6,021 bases of DNA. It comes from Candidatus Sabulitectum sp. (GTDB lineage Bacteria; Fermentibacterota; Fermentibacteria; Fermentibacterales; JCC-6). Position 1 is the stretch's first letter, and each line of letters opens with the position of its first letter. The stretch spans positions 1-6,021 of the forward strand of contig JAOZLN010000163.1 in NCBI GenBank assembly GCA_029934845.1, read 5' to 3'. The position numbers and the translations under genes are program-made. Shown here piece after piece: positions 5,690-6,021 of the stretch. The notes beneath the pieces are model-generated. The model saw nothing but the letters and a program-made list of their open reading frames with translations, was not told where the DNA came from and did not search any database.

Positions 5690-5705
5690 TACATGCCAGC
5701 GATCT
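5667..5705 (+). other. Inverted repeat around the barrel gene stop codon
   Basis: AGATTGCT (5667-5674) and AGCGATCT (5698-5705) pair over 8 bp with one G-U. The 23-nt loop holds the TAG stop (5687-5689) and a T6 run inside the coding end. No T-run follows the stem. Confidence 0.3.
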
Positions 5706-5821
5706 CTAACATCAGTCCCTTAACTGCGGGAAACTGGGCGTCCGTTGACAGTTTAACTTTCCTAATCCTTACAGGCCCCAGTGGAAAGTAGTGAGTTCTC
5801 CTGGGTACAATAGGAGTTTTG

Positions 5822-5865
5822 CCACAAACAAAACGTATCGTATGTGCGCACTTCGAAAATGCACC
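5822..5865. repeat. 44-bp interspersed repeat, copy B
   Basis: The partner of 4757-4800, 1065 bp away in the same orientation and on the other side of the barrel gene. The nine differences from copy A lie outside the 15-bp identical block. Here bases 5844-5851 form the perfect palindrome GTGCGCAC where copy A has GTATGTAC, and the long GGTATGT/ACATACC pairing of copy A is lost. Confidence 0.7.
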
Positions 5866-5907
5866 CATAGCCATTGACAGCCTTTACAGAAATTCTTAAG
5901 GACTCAA

Positions 5908-6021
5908 ATGTTCAGATCAGCGTGTATGGTAAAGATACTGAGCCTTAAGGCTGGAACAATCATAGTCTGGACAGAGCTTACAATGATTATGGCCAGTTTG
6001 GAGACTGGTGCATGCAAGGCG
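5908..6021 (+). CDS. Possible start of a gene running off the window (doubtful)
   Basis: From ATG 5908 a frame stays open to the end of the window (38 codons, beginning MFRSACMVKILSLKAG). AAGGA at 5898-5902 is five bases upstream, and the previous in-frame stop is at 5875-5877. The peptide has no recognisable signal or domain, the start overlaps an inverted repeat, and another frame on the opposite strand is equally open. I list it only because the ribosome binding site is acceptable. Confidence 0.15.
   Translation, partial: MFRSACMVKILSLKAGTIIVWTELTMIMASLETGACKA

Larger units (their letters stand above)
5690..6021. other. Terminal intergenic region without a convincing gene
   Basis: It contains the second copy of the 44-bp repeat (5822-5865), TTGACA twice (5745-5750 and 5874-5879) without a good -10, a small stem CTCCT/AGGAG just before the repeat, and an inverted repeat CTTAAGG-A-CTC (5895-5905) against GAGCCTTAAG (5940-5949) with one bulged A. 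A short open frame runs off the end. No RNA gene was recognised. Confidence 0.5.

Noticed and set aside
5745..5902. Two perfect TTGACA boxes (5745 and 5874), considered as promoters
   Set aside because: No acceptable -10 hexamer at 16-18 bases downstream of either, and no convincing gene follows within the window.

Overview
The window looks like a stretch of a Gram-negative chromosome from the FCB (Fibrobacterota-Chlorobiota-Bacteroidota) side of the tree or an affiliated candidate phylum. The main clue is the protein at 3358-4596, which has a short signal peptide, a beta-propeller made of Asp-box repeats, and a C-terminal domain of the type IX secretion system (T9SS) sorting type. A small outer-membrane-barrel-like protein at 5006-5689 agrees with a diderm cell. 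A Fermentibacterota/Aegiribacteria-like lineage is a guess from style only; no marker gene is present.

Layout. Bases 1-63 carry the tail of an upstream gene, best read as the last 11 codons of another T9SS-type C terminus (stop 35-37), followed by a series of small hairpins and a strong GC-rich hairpin with a GAAA loop (92-121). A major facilitator superfamily (MFS) permease follows (161-1528, +). Next is a small Ser/Lys/Arg-rich protein with one C-terminal membrane anchor (1611-2030, +, TTG start). Convergent to it is a stand-alone DUF2235 / Tle1-like alpha/beta hydrolase (2074-3129, -, TTG start) with its own probable extended -10 promoter and an upstream palindrome. The secreted propeller protein (3358-4596, -) and the barrel-like protein (5006-5689, +) are divergent, separated by 409 bp of non-coding DNA. 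The last 332 bp hold no convincing gene.

How the genes relate. There is no clear operon or pathway: five complete genes in + + - - + order, each with its own leader, so each is probably its own transcription unit. The two envelope proteins at the right are a plausible surface pair, but only by proximity. No RNA gene, CRISPR array, transposase or integrase was recognised.

Three structural signals are not explained by the genes. (1) A 44-bp sequence, identical at 35 of 44 positions, occurs on both sides of the barrel gene (4757-4800 and 5822-5865), with paired changes that preserve a small palindrome. (2) Inverted repeats overlap or embrace nearly every stop codon in the window, the best being 11 bp perfect at 3322-3370; none has an adjacent U-tract. 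(3) Hairpins are densely packed in bases 7-121.
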